A model generated the notes under the pieces. It searched no databases. It worked only from the letters and a program-made list of their open reading frames with translations, and was not told where the DNA came from. Shown here in pieces: positions 9,563 through 17,826 of a DNA stretch of 57,636 bases (positions are counted from its first letter, which is position 1; every line of letters starts with the position of its first letter). The stretch covers positions 1-57,636 of IMG/VR virus record IMGVR_UViG_3300030104_002283. One strand, written 5' to 3'. The translations under genes were made by a program, and so were the position numbers. This DNA comes from a virus.

Positions 9563-10753
9563 TTAATCACTTTGTCTTATAGTTATTACAGAATCTCCAC
9601 CACCATTGATTTTTACGATATTAGATATGCCATCTTGTATAAAAATAACTGTATATGAACCATTTGTATTAATATCTAATTTTACACTTTCACTTACACT
9701 TCTTTGTAATGTAATTATATCGCCTTGTATCAAAGTTGTAATTTGAGTATCAGGGTCTTTACCTAATAAAGTTCCAACAATTTGTGTTGATGTTGCTTCG
9801 GCTAACTGGTCTTCTTCTTCTTGTATATCTAATTCATCAAGAACATTTAATAAATCTTCTAAAAAATTTACATCTAAATAATTAATATCTAATTCTGTAA
9901 ACTCTAAACTATCTTCTTTAAGATAATCTTCTGCAAGATAATCTATATCTAAATCATTAAAATCTAATACACTATCTGTTTGTGAAGTTGTACTTTCTTC
10001 TTCTATTACATTTTCTTCTTTAGGTGGTGTAACAATTAACATATTGTCAATAATGTCTAAAGATAAATCTAATATAACAGGTTTAGTTGGAGCAGATTCA
10101 AATACACTAACTGTAGTTGCTTCATAGGGTTTGTTTAATATTACTGTTCCCATAGCTGTAACTACTTCTATTTCTCCACTAGAAAGTCCTAAAGCATCAG
10201 GTAATAAAATTATAAGGCTACGCCCTAGTTCATCAACTGTAGCCGTAAAATCAGTTCCTCGTATAGCTATATTTGCAGTTGGTGTTTTTAATTCTATGTT
10301 TTGTTTATCTATACGATTAAGATTACCCGTAATAAATCTAGCTGTACCAAGCCCAAAAGTAAGAGCCATTTTTGCTTTGCTTGGGTCTGGGTCATATATA
10401 TATTCGTCAATAAGTAATTGACTATGCTCTGTAAGTTTTACAGTAGAATCATCAAGAAATGTTATTGCCATTCTGCCATTAGTAGTAATAGCTTCGTCAT
10501 TACTTTGTATAGCAAATTTTAAATCTGCTTCATAAGATTTATCTCTTACTATTTGGGCATTACCATTTAGTTCAGATATATCTCCAATATCAACAGCTTG
10601 TGCTTGTACCTTGGTCGTTTTGAACAACGCACACAGTACCACTATTGCCAACAGATGTAATTTTAAGCCAATCTGAAACCAATGTTGAACTTTGTGTAAC
10701 ATTAAATGTTCTGCTGTTTCCTGTTTGGTCAAGATAGAAATATCCACCTGCAT
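9563..10753 (-). CDS. FecR-domain periplasmic protein
   Basis: 396 residues from ATG 10753; a start at ATG 10702 would put a signal peptide (KLHLLAIVVLCALF, ending near VQAQA) directly at the N-terminus and may be the true one. The FecR signature TPTANIAIRGTDF lies near residue 160, after strands typical of FecR. Residues about 255-315 are very acidic and Leu/Asp-rich. The C-terminal 60 residues form a beta region. The 5' end lies inside the curlin-like gene (112-164 bp overlap depending on start). The pairing with a CHASE2 cyclase suggests a periplasmic sensory or scaffold role. Confidence 0.85.
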   Translation of the reverse strand: MQVDISILTKQETAEHLMLHKVQHWFQIGLKLHLLAIVVLCALFKTTKVQAQAVDIGDISELNGNAQIVRDKSYEADLKFAIQSNDEAITTNGRMAITFLDDSTVKLTEHSQLLIDEYIYDPDPSKAKMALTFGLGTARFITGNLNRIDKQNIELKTPTANIAIRGTDFTATVDELGRSLIILLPDALGLSSGEIEVVTAMGTVILNKPYEATTVSVFESAPTKPVILDLSLDIIDNMLIVTPPKEENVIEEESTTSQTDSVLDFNDLDIDYLAEDYLKEDSLEFTELDINYLDVNFLEDLLNVLDELDIQEEEDQLAEATSTQIVGTLLGKDPDTQITTLIQGDIITLQRSVSESVKLDINTNGSYTVIFIQDGISNIVKINGGGDSVITIRQSD

Positions 10754-11306
10754 ATCCGCTTCCTGTAAAGTTTACTGTGTTGCTATCTCCATCTACATCT
10801 ACATAGTTGGTTGCACCATCATAATTAATATCAAAATCAAATGTATTGCTATCGCCTTGTATAATCCAATCTAAATCTAATGTAGCTGCCAATGCAGATG
10901 TACCTGTATCTAAAGTAAAAGTATTAGAATTACCTGTTGTATCTACATTGTAATTAGAACTATCAATACCATAAGTATCTGTTGGGTCGCCTTGAATTGT
11001 AAATGTATTACTATCTCCATCAAATTCAAAAAATCCTGTAATACTATCTCCAAGAATATCTCCTAAAAATTTATTACTATTACCTATTTGATTAATGTCT
11101 AAAGTAAGATTTAAACCATCTAGGTCTAATGCTGTTAATGTTCCAGCTACAGAATTTAATCCGCCTATAATATTAGAATTACCTAATTGTTCTAAATCTA
11201 TATTTGCTGTTGCACCAGATTGGTCAACATATATTTCATTATCAGCCCCGTATATTGTCAATGCACTCAGCATCACAATCAGGCTCATTAATTTTAATTT
11301 CATCAT
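10590..11306 (-). CDS. Curlin-repeat secreted amyloid-like protein
   Basis: 238 residues. A signal peptide (MMKLKLMSLIVMLSALTIYG, then ADNE) is followed by about eight imperfect repeats around the core G(N/D)SN: LEQLGNSN, INQIGNSN, FDGDSNTF, TTGNSNTF, IQGDSNTF, VDGDSNTV, DQTGNSRTF and VGNSGTV. This matches the Gln-x-Gly-x-x-Asn pattern of curlin CsgA/CsgB strands, although several repeats carry Asp where curlins have Asn. Two Cys lie near the C-terminus. ATG 11306 was chosen because the longer frame begins with TTG. It lies just downstream of CsgG, its likely exporter, overlapping it by 65 bp. Confidence 0.85.
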   Translation of the reverse strand: MMKLKLMSLIVMLSALTIYGADNEIYVDQSGATANIDLEQLGNSNIIGGLNSVAGTLTALDLDGLNLTLDINQIGNSNKFLGDILGDSITGFFEFDGDSNTFTIQGDPTDTYGIDSSNYNVDTTGNSNTFTLDTGTSALAATLDLDWIIQGDSNTFDFDINYDGATNYVDVDGDSNTVNFTGSGYAGGYFYLDQTGNSRTFNVTQSSTLVSDWLKITSVGNSGTVCVVQNDQGTSTSC

Positions 11307-12096
11307 ATTCCCAGTAACCTCTTTCAATTCCTGTATAAATTATATTTAAAATACCTTTTTCTACTGCTTTTTGCAAAGCTATAGAAACACTTTCATTTTT
11401 TGCAATACCACCTTCCACTTCTACTAACTCTGTTCCAGTTTCAATAAAGCGAAAAATGTCTTGTGAAACATTTGTAGAGATAATACTTTTAGATACTAAA
11501 GTTTCTATTAATACTTCTCCAGTAGATACCGAAACTAATCTTAATGATATAGTAACTGAATCTTCTCTGTATTGTTTGCTAGTACCTATTCCTAAATATC
11601 TAGCACCTAATCCTCCAGATTTATTATTAGCTTCATAACTAATAACTCCACCTTCTATGATTAGTCCAGCAAATAATAAGGGTTTCATCTTATTATCTTC
11701 TTTAAATTCTTGTCTTGTGCTTCTTATTAACTGTCTTTCTTTAGTTAAGTTATCTAACCCAACTCTTTCTACTACTGTAAAAAAATTTCCATTTGATGCG
11801 TGTTTTAATGCTCTAATTAAAAAAGCTTCTGGAGCTTGTGTTATAGCTGTACTAAATAAAGCAAAAGAACTATTACTTTTTCTTTGTCCTGTTAAATCTC
11901 TAAAACTATTAGGATATATAGCTACTGAAGGTTTAATTTTTGCAGCAGGTAAATTTTTAAGTTCTTCAGATTGTAAATCTAATATTGCACTAGGTTCGAT
12001 ATTTTTTGTTAATGATAAATCTTTATTTTCATTTAATACAGCACAGCTAGAAAGTAAAATTACCGACAGGCAAAGAAATCGTTGTAATATTTCCAT
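11242..12096 (-). CDS. csgG: CsgG-like outer-membrane curli secretion pore lipoprotein
   Basis: 284 residues. The signal peptide ends in a lipobox (LLSSC, Cys18). Strong family segments follow: FRDLTGQRK, FSTAITQ, ERVGLDNL, GGVISYEANN, SGGLGARYLGIG, LRLVSVSTGEV, FRFIETG and GIERGYWE near the C-terminus. E. coli CsgG forms a nine-subunit outer-membrane channel. Its eyelet Phe56 is matched by Phe81 here, while the Tyr51 and Asn55 positions differ, so the constriction chemistry may be altered. It overlaps csgF by 50 bp and the curlin-like gene by 65 bp. A CsgG homologue is certain from sequence; function inside a phage infection is not. Confidence 0.96.
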   Translation of the reverse strand: MEILQRFLCLSVILLSSCAVLNENKDLSLTKNIEPSAILDLQSEELKNLPAAKIKPSVAIYPNSFRDLTGQRKSNSSFALFSTAITQAPEAFLIRALKHASNGNFFTVVERVGLDNLTKERQLIRSTRQEFKEDNKMKPLLFAGLIIEGGVISYEANNKSGGLGARYLGIGTSKQYREDSVTISLRLVSVSTGEVLIETLVSKSIISTNVSQDIFRFIETGTELVEVEGGIAKNESVSIALQKAVEKGILNIIYTGIERGYWEYDEIKINEPDCDAECIDNIRG

Positions 12097-12532
12097 CTTG
12101 GTCCCGTATAGTTAATGTTATTATTCCATCAACAACTTTGTATGTAATTGTATTTCCCTCTAGTGTTAGAGTTCCTTCTGTGCTTGGTGTTTCACCAAAT
12201 AAATTTTCTACAAGTTGTCTTGATAGTTGTGCGTAAATTCTTGATTCTAAATTTCTTATAAACCTAGCTAGTGTTGTATTTTCTTTATCTCTTTCTATTT
12301 GTTCTTGTAAAGCTTTTATTTCAGCTTTAAGTGCTTCTTTACGATTAAACTCTTGATTTTCAATAGTTAAATAATGTGCTGATGTACCTATTCCACTAAA
12401 GCTAGGATTTTTAAATTTAAAAACTATTTCATCTGCCCACAAAGGATTTGTTAAAATAACAAGAAAAAAGAAAATACTAAGCAATCCTGCTATTCTATAA
12501 ATCCAAATATTGTCAGTCTTTTCTCTGGTCAT
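12047..12532 (-). CDS. csgF: CsgF-like curli assembly factor
   Basis: 161 residues. A signal peptide (hydrophobic 13-29, cleavage likely after LWA at 33) is followed at once by VFKFKNPSF, the CsgF N-terminal motif that plugs into the CsgG channel in E. coli. A coiled middle region (65-110) and a C-terminal beta region (SLPVGNF) follow, as in CsgF. The first residues lie within the 3' end of the preceding membrane protein (20-bp overlap). It precedes csgG directly, as expected for an accessory subunit of that pore. Confidence 0.93.
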   Translation of the reverse strand: MTREKTDNIWIYRIAGLLSIFFFLVILTNPLWADEIVFKFKNPSFSGIGTSAHYLTIENQEFNRKEALKAEIKALQEQIERDKENTTLARFIRNLESRIYAQLSRQLVENLFGETPSTEGTLTLEGNTITYKVVDGIITLTIRDQDGNITTISLPVGNFTF

Positions 12533-12863
12533 CTCTATTCGCTTTTGCTATTTTATTGCTATCTATAAGTTGTGGTATTCCTAAAATAGTTTTAATTAAA
12601 GTGTCTTGTCTTATAATTTCATTATCAAGACTTCTTATTCTATCTATTAATGCTACCAAAATACCATGTTGAGAATCAAGTTTTGTTCCGAGTCTTTCTT
12701 CTAATGCTGCTATCTGTCCTTCTACTTTTTCATCAACAGTATCTAATTTAGTTTCCATGCCATCAACAATACGCATAATTAGTTTATAAATAAACCAACC
12801 AAGACCTAATGCAGCAGCAATAGGAAAACCAACTTCTTGAATTAAAGTAACAGCCGATTCCAT
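12513..12863 (-). CDS. Membrane-anchored coiled-coil protein, possible holin
   Basis: 116 residues with one N-terminal transmembrane helix (about 8-30, GFPIAAALGLGWFIYKLIM), then a long amphipathic coiled coil (35-90) and a charged tail. The arrangement resembles small single-span phage holins or BhlA-type proteins. It overlaps the SNase stop by 1 bp and csgF by 20 bp. It could belong either to lysis or to the curli-like cassette. Confidence 0.55.
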   Translation of the reverse strand: MESAVTLIQEVGFPIAAALGLGWFIYKLIMRIVDGMETKLDTVDEKVEGQIAALEERLGTKLDSQHGILVALIDRIRSLDNEIIRQDTLIKTILGIPQLIDSNKIAKANRDDQRKD

Positions 12864-13243
12864 TAGTAATCACCCCAAACTTTTACTTTTTTTCCTCCAT
12901 AATATTCAACAGCATGACCTTCTTTAATTAATACTTGGCATATATCTCTGCCATCTTGTGTATAAGGTATGCCTAATATACGACCATATTTGCCTTTACC
13001 TAAAGATTTAATTTTAATATCTCCAATACAAAGTTCTTTTAATCTTTCTTTAGCAGCAAGACCTAATTTTTTTTCTGCTAAATCTCTAGTTCTACTTTCA
13101 GGTGTATCAATACCTGCAAGTCTGACACGCTGTTTATGAAGCTTTACATCAAAACCTAAATCAAGACAACAATCAAATGTGTCTCCATCTACTATTCTTT
13201 CTAGCGTAGCATTATAAACAAACGCATCAGGTGATTTAGCCAT
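12863..13243 (-). CDS. Staphylococcal-nuclease-like (SNase) protein
   Basis: 126 residues forming a single SNase OB-fold domain. Catalytic residues are visible: Asp19 and Asp21 in VDGDTF, Arg41 with Asp46, Thr47 and Glu49 in RLAGIDTPES, and Arg88 in YGRILG. It should hydrolyse DNA or RNA with calcium. No signal peptide is evident, so it probably acts in the cytoplasm, perhaps in host nucleic-acid degradation. Start ATG overlaps the previous stop as TAATG. Confidence 0.9.
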   Translation of the reverse strand: MAKSPDAFVYNATLERIVDGDTFDCCLDLGFDVKLHKQRVRLAGIDTPESRTRDLAEKKLGLAAKERLKELCIGDIKIKSLGKGKYGRILGIPYTQDGRDICQVLIKEGHAVEYYGGKKVKVWGDY

Positions 13244-13404
13244 TATTTTCTACTAGAACTTTTAACTCTTTTAGTAGTCCAGGCTTCATTTACATCTGGT
13301 GTAGATTTATCGTCAGCCACATAATGTCCTTTTTTGTTTCTAGTTCTTACTTTTACTTTTTCAGTACCAGTAACTTTGCTCCACATTTTTTCTAGCCAAC
13401 TCAT
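13243..13404 (-). CDS. Small basic protein of unknown function
   Basis: 53 residues starting MSWLEKMWSKVTG, Lys/Arg-rich with a KVKVRTRNKKGHYVADD stretch. Both ends form TAATG junctions with its neighbours, which supports it as a real, translationally coupled gene. No family recognised. Confidence 0.7.
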   Translation of the reverse strand: MSWLEKMWSKVTGTEKVKVRTRNKKGHYVADDKSTPDVNEAWTTKRVKSSSRK

Positions 13405-13697
13405 TATTTACTTTCCTCTTCATCAGAATCTTGAATAGCGTCTGTTTGTTCATCTACGTTTTCTACAACTGTTTCTACTACATTAGATACTGAATCGCCA
13501 ACTGTATTTACAACAGCCCCAGCGTCATCAATTACAGCAGTTGTTATATTACCTGCTGTAGTAACTGTTGAATCTATCACGCTAGTAGTTAAATCTTTAC
13601 CGCCTTCTATAACTGCCCCTATACTTGCACATGAAGCTATAGAAACACCTAAGACTATAATTATTAAATGATGTTTAATTATTCTTGATATTTTCAT
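13404..13697 (-). CDS. Small lipoprotein
   Basis: 97 residues. A signal peptide with hydrophobic HHLIIIVLGVSIASC ends in lipobox IASC (Cys23). The mature part has alternating Val/Thr/Asp repeats (TTAVIDDAGAVVNTVGDSV) and an acidic end. Lipid attachment to the inner or outer membrane is expected. It lies upstream of the lysis and curli-like genes; a spanin-like outer-membrane role is conceivable but it lacks a recognisable partner. Confidence 0.7.
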   Translation of the reverse strand: MKISRIIKHHLIIIVLGVSIASCASIGAVIEGGKDLTTSVIDSTVTTAGNITTAVIDDAGAVVNTVGDSVSNVVETVVENVDEQTDAIQDSDEEESK

Positions 13698-13698
13698 A

Positions 13699-13860
13699 TT
13701 ACTTGTCCTTTGCCTTTAGCACGTTTAATGCACACCAATCTATTACTTTGTATAAGTAACTAAACCAATGGTCATCTTTTGGAGTAGGTGTTATTGCTGC
13801 TATAACTGAAGCTATAGATATAATTGCAGTTACCCACATTAATATATTAAGTATCGTCAT
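13699..13860 (-). CDS. Small single-span membrane protein
   Basis: 53 residues starting MTILNILMWV. Residues 2-24 form a transmembrane helix, followed by a short Pro/Asp turn and an amphipathic C-terminus (HWFSYLYKVIDWCALNVL). It overlaps the preceding gene by 14 bp. Together with the lipoprotein immediately downstream it could be a lysis accessory; this is inference from size and place. Confidence 0.6.
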   Translation of the reverse strand: MTILNILMWVTAIISIASVIAAITPTPKDDHWFSYLYKVIDWCALNVLKAKDK

Positions 13861-14095
13861 TTTTATCCTCCTCTGGATTATTTAAGACTTCATCTGCTTT
13901 TTGTTTAGCAGACTCTATAAATGCGTTTTGAAACACACTTAAACTGGCATTAACTTGGTCAAGTTCAAACTGTATGCGTTTTTGTTTATTTGTTAAATCT
14001 AGTATTTGACTATGAAAATATTGTTGTTCGCTTGTAAGCTCACTTACTTTAACTTCTTTATCATCAATCATTACCACTGGTTCTTGCGTAGTCAT
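13847..14095 (-). CDS. Coiled-coil phage protein
   Basis: 82 residues. Residues 18-60 form a predicted coiled coil (heptads around LTSEQQYFHSQILDLTNKQ), with an acidic C-terminus. It lies between fibre-associated genes and the lysis region. Function unknown. Confidence 0.6.
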   Translation of the reverse strand: MTTQEPVVMIDDKEVKVSELTSEQQYFHSQILDLTNKQKRIQFELDQVNASLSVFQNAFIESAKQKADEVLNNPEEDKNDDT

Positions 14096-14096
14096 A

Positions 14097-14444
14097 TTAA
14101 GAACTTAATTTTTTAATTACAGATGTTGGTGTAATTTGTTGAGATATATTTGAATCTAATGATGCTTTCATAGCTTTAACTGTATCAGCAGTCAATGCAG
14201 TTTCTACCCAGCCTTGCACATCACTATTAGTAAGACTTGACCAATTTTTAAAACTAGATAAATCATCTGTGTTTAGATTTTGTGTGCCGTATGAACTAGC
14301 TGTTAAATTATTGCCATCACTATCTTTATTAGTGTTATCTGTAGCAGTTAATCTCCAATGCACGTTCCAAACTACATTTGATTTACCACTTTTTGTAGGG
14401 TATGTATCACAAGTTGTACAATCCCATGCGTAAGATATTGCCAT
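14097..14444 (-). CDS. Fibre-adjacent phage protein of unknown function
   Basis: 115 residues with N-terminal AWDCTTCDTYPTKSG, then beta strands (VVWNVHWRLTATD) and a helical C-terminus. Similar proteins follow fibre genes in marine phages. It directly follows the S74 fibre gene, so a tail-fibre or baseplate accessory role is likely. No catalytic motif seen. Confidence 0.6.
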   Translation of the reverse strand: MAISYAWDCTTCDTYPTKSGKSNVVWNVHWRLTATDNTNKDSDGNNLTASSYGTQNLNTDDLSSFKNWSSLTNSDVQGWVETALTADTVKAMKASLDSNISQQITPTSVIKKLSS

Positions 14445-14445
14445 A

Positions 14446-16617
14446 TTATTCTCCTTTTAAAATGTTTATCTCAGATTGTAAGGCATCAATCTGTTCTTGT
14501 TGTTCTTGTATAGCTTTTATGAGTGGTGTTACTACTTTACTGTAATCCATTGAATAATAACCTTCTTCATTAACAACTACTGCATGTGGTATTAGTTTTT
14601 CAACTTCTTGTGCTATTAATCCATCTTGTATTTCACCACCATCTTTCCATTCAAAGTTTACTGGATTTAATTTATTAACAATTTCTAAACCTTTTGCTTC
14701 CCCTAAAATATTTTTATATCTTGCATCTGAACCTGTACCATAAGTTACTGTAGTATTGTTATAAGATACTTGGCTAACAGTTGAGCCACCATTTTCAAAT
14801 CTCAGTACATCCGAAGTAGCTGTTGTAGATGCTCTGTCAAAAAATACGGAACAAGCACCATCATCGTGATTTGGACTTATACTTAAAGAACCATCTGCTG
14901 CTAGAGTTGTTCCTCCAATAATTACATCTCCGTCATTACGGATTCTCATAGCTTCGCTTAAAGAATTATTATTACAAACTTCAAATACTAAAGCACTTTC
15001 TGTTGATGAGTCAGAGTTCCAACTACTAGCACCTTCACTCCTTATTCTAGCTGCATCTACTAAAGCGTTATTATCTGACCTTTCAGATATAAAAGTTATT
15101 GCAGAACCAAAACCACCAGCTTGTGAGTTTATTGCATCAAAACCTTGAGTATGGTTTGAAGCAACATGCGTATGACTTAATTCATCACCATTAATTTTAG
15201 CTATTTCATTAGTACCACTATTTCTAAATACAAAAAAGTTTGCTCTTAAATCAGCAGTTTCAAACGCACCAAATCCTGTTGTTATAAATTCCATTATAAC
15301 TTCACTTGTATTAGCTTTTATTTGAAATCCACCATTAGCACCATCATCCATAAACAAATAACCACCACTATTAGAGGTTGCTACATGGATTGGTTGGCTA
15401 GGACTGTTTGTACCAATCCCTATTCTTCCAGAATCAGTAATACGCATTCTTTCTGTACCAGCAGTTTTAAAAGCGTGATAAGGAGCTGCACCACTTTCTG
15501 TATCTTGTGCATCAAATACTACACCAGCATCTTGTTGACCACCACTAGCAGCAGTTTGTATTGATAAACCTCTGTTTGCATTAGCGTTACCAGTTATAAT
15601 TACTTGTTCTGAATTTACCGAGCCATTTATATGTAGTGGTGCATCAGGACTAGTCGTACCAATTCCAACATTAGCTGATGGACTTAAAATCAAATCTCCA
15701 TCACTTACAGTTATTACACCATTAGCTGCTCCTCCTGTACCTGTGTCAACGACTTGTAGTTTAAGTGAATCACCAGAAGCGGTATTTATGTTTACACCAA
15801 AGTCGCCACCTGTTGAAGATTTACAAACTATACCTTCGTTAAATGTGGCTCTACCTGCTTGAGACATATCAAGAGTAAGAGCAGTAACATCTGAGCCACC
15901 ATCATTACCTATAAATAATAAGTCTGCATCAGATGTAGAAGCAGTTATACTCGCATTACCACCTGCTAAAACTAAATCGGGAGTTGAATCTAAATTAAAT
16001 GTAATTCTATTTGTGCCACCATCTTTCATGCTTATTGTTGAGCCATCAGCATCAAAAATTATGTCTCCACCAACATCTAGTGTTAAATCGCCACTATCAG
16101 AAATAGTAGAGCCATCAATAGTTATATCATCAACTGTAAGTGTTGTAAGAGTTCCAAGACTTGTAATATTAGTTTGTGCTGCATCTGATACTTTTAAATT
16201 AGCAAAAGCATCTACCATAGCTGCACCAGAACCAGCTCCATCAGAATAAATAGCTTTCACTTCTCCTGCTGGTACAGTTACATTAGCACCACTACCTTGA
16301 GAAATAATTATGTTTTGTGAGCCTGATGTTCCGTTTTCTATAAACCAAAGCTTTGATACTGTATTAGGTCCTATAGTAATTGTACAAGCTGAATCTAAAG
16401 TACCTGTATATTTTAAATAAATACTTCTGCCGGGGTCTGTTGAACCATCAGCTATTGTAGTTGTATGTGTGTCTGCATTTGTAGTAATAGCTTCAGTGCC
16501 AAAGCTAAATGCTTCAGCTATTAATTCTAAATTAGTATTAGTACTTGTTCCCCAAGTTCCTGATTCATCACCAGTTGCTATTTCTTTTAGTCTTAAATCA
16601 TTTACATATGTTGCCAT
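14446..16617 (-). CDS. Tail fibre with C-terminal S74 intramolecular chaperone
   Basis: 723 residues. The N-terminal part (ATYVNDLRLKEIATGDESGT) is typical of marine phage fibres, the middle has repeats such as SGRIGIGTNSPS and NVGIGTTSP, and the last 100 residues form a peptidase S74 chaperone domain starting GSDARYKN, with GLIAQEVEKLIPHAV and a terminal coiled coil. The chaperone trimerises the fibre and cleaves itself off. Host-recognition role is inferred. A fragment of a related fibre gene persists at 47484-47537. Confidence 0.9.
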   Translation of the reverse strand: MATYVNDLRLKEIATGDESGTWGTSTNTNLELIAEAFSFGTEAITTNADTHTTTIADGSTDPGRSIYLKYTGTLDSACTITIGPNTVSKLWFIENGTSGSQNIIISQGSGANVTVPAGEVKAIYSDGAGSGAAMVDAFANLKVSDAAQTNITSLGTLTTLTVDDITIDGSTISDSGDLTLDVGGDIIFDADGSTISMKDGGTNRITFNLDSTPDLVLAGGNASITASTSDADLLFIGNDGGSDVTALTLDMSQAGRATFNEGIVCKSSTGGDFGVNINTASGDSLKLQVVDTGTGGAANGVITVSDGDLILSPSANVGIGTTSPDAPLHINGSVNSEQVIITGNANANRGLSIQTAASGGQQDAGVVFDAQDTESGAAPYHAFKTAGTERMRITDSGRIGIGTNSPSQPIHVATSNSGGYLFMDDGANGGFQIKANTSEVIMEFITTGFGAFETADLRANFFVFRNSGTNEIAKINGDELSHTHVASNHTQGFDAINSQAGGFGSAITFISERSDNNALVDAARIRSEGASSWNSDSSTESALVFEVCNNNSLSEAMRIRNDGDVIIGGTTLAADGSLSISPNHDDGACSVFFDRASTTATSDVLRFENGGSTVSQVSYNNTTVTYGTGSDARYKNILGEAKGLEIVNKLNPVNFEWKDGGEIQDGLIAQEVEKLIPHAVVVNEEGYYSMDYSKVVTPLIKAIQEQQEQIDALQSEINILKGE

Positions 16618-16631
16618 ATTTTATTCCTATA

Positions 16632-17390
16632 TTAAGCTACCTCTTCCCATTCTGGGTCTTGGGTAGTATTTATATTACTATAATTTGGTGTTTGTGTTGT
16701 AGATATACTACTGTAATTTGGAGTTTGACTATCATCTATTAAACCCCAAACATTTACTGTTTGTGTTTCTCCTGTAGCACTTACACCTGTTGGTAATGCA
16801 ATAGCTTTTGCTATTGTAGTTACCGAACCTAAACTTGTTGTTCCTGATAATCCAGTAACTGATATTATGTTTACACCTATGGTAGTTACTGTTCCTAATC
16901 CACTAGTTGCAGATAAACCTGTTGGAAATACTGTAGCTCCTGCAGAAACTGATTCATCACCAAGAGTTCCTACTGAAGCAGAACCAGATACACCTGTTAC
17001 TGCAGCACCTGCTGTTATAGCATTACCTAGTGCTGATGTACCTGCTAATCCAGTTACGGAAACATTTGCACTTGCTACAACTGTTTCATTTCCTAAAGCT
17101 GATGTACCTGAATTACCTGTAGCAGATATATTAGCTTTACCAATAACAGTTTCACTTCCAAGTGCTGATGTAGCACTAACTCCAGTTATACTAACTACAG
17201 CCTTTGCTACTACTGTTTCACTGCCAAGAGCAGTAGTTCCTGCAACTCCTGTAACAGATACTAAAGCTTTAGCTACTACACTTTCATCACCAAGAGCAGA
17301 TGTTGCACTAAGTCCTGTTACTGATACGGATACAGAGATTCCTCCCCATACATCAGAGCCCCATGTACCACGCCCCCAACCTACGGACAT
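16632..17390 (-). CDS. Repeat-containing tail or fibre protein
   Basis: 252 residues. After MSVGWGRGTWGSDVWGG come about eight or nine imperfect repeats of about 22 residues, pattern V(S/T)xTGxxxTxALGxExVxAKA. The C-terminus has short NYSxIxTTQ repeats. Regular beta-rich repeats next to the fibre gene suggest a fibre, decoration or adhesin-like tail protein. Confidence 0.65.
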   Translation of the reverse strand: MSVGWGRGTWGSDVWGGISVSVSVTGLSATSALGDESVVAKALVSVTGVAGTTALGSETVVAKAVVSITGVSATSALGSETVIGKANISATGNSGTSALGNETVVASANVSVTGLAGTSALGNAITAGAAVTGVSGSASVGTLGDESVSAGATVFPTGLSATSGLGTVTTIGVNIISVTGLSGTTSLGSVTTIAKAIALPTGVSATGETQTVNVWGLIDDSQTPNYSSISTTQTPNYSNINTTQDPEWEEVA

Positions 17391-17394
17391 TTAT

Positions 17395-17826
17395 TTAAGC
17401 TATTCTTATAATAGCGTTTGATGCATCTGCTGTTGGAAATTGAATTGTAAAATCACCTGCTGTTGAGGTTTTATCTCCACCAAAAGCTAAAACAGCAACT
17501 GCTGGGTCTCCTGAAGCACTATCATTAAATATTAAAGCTCCATTAGCAGTTATGGTTGCAGTACTAAATGTTAAATCTGCAAAGTCAGTTAATGCAGTAG
17601 TACCTGAAGTTGATGGGTCAACTCTAGTTAGTTCGCCACCTTTAGCTGTATAACCTGTTCCGCTAACTTCATTAGAAGTTGTATATGCAGTTGTACTTGC
17701 ACCTAAAGATGCAGAGCTTGTGTATAGTGCTAGTTGAAAAGTACTACCACCACTATTTTTAAAATTGTGTACACCCTCTAATAATTCTTTTTTAAATGAG
17801 GTACACATAGCTTGTGAAATTGCCAT
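17395..17826 (-). CDS. Minor structural protein
   Basis: 143 residues, beta-rich and Ser/Thr/Gly-rich, with N-terminal SQAMCTSFKKELLEGVHNF and STFQLALYTSSASLG. I recognise this as a family found with marine phage fibre genes. It lies four bases from the repeat protein gene and overlaps the previous gene by 1 bp. Precise role unknown. Confidence 0.6.
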   Translation of the reverse strand: MAISQAMCTSFKKELLEGVHNFKNSGGSTFQLALYTSSASLGASTTAYTTSNEVSGTGYTAKGGELTRVDPSTSGTTALTDFADLTFSTATITANGALIFNDSASGDPAVAVLAFGGDKTSTAGDFTIQFPTADASNAIIRIA

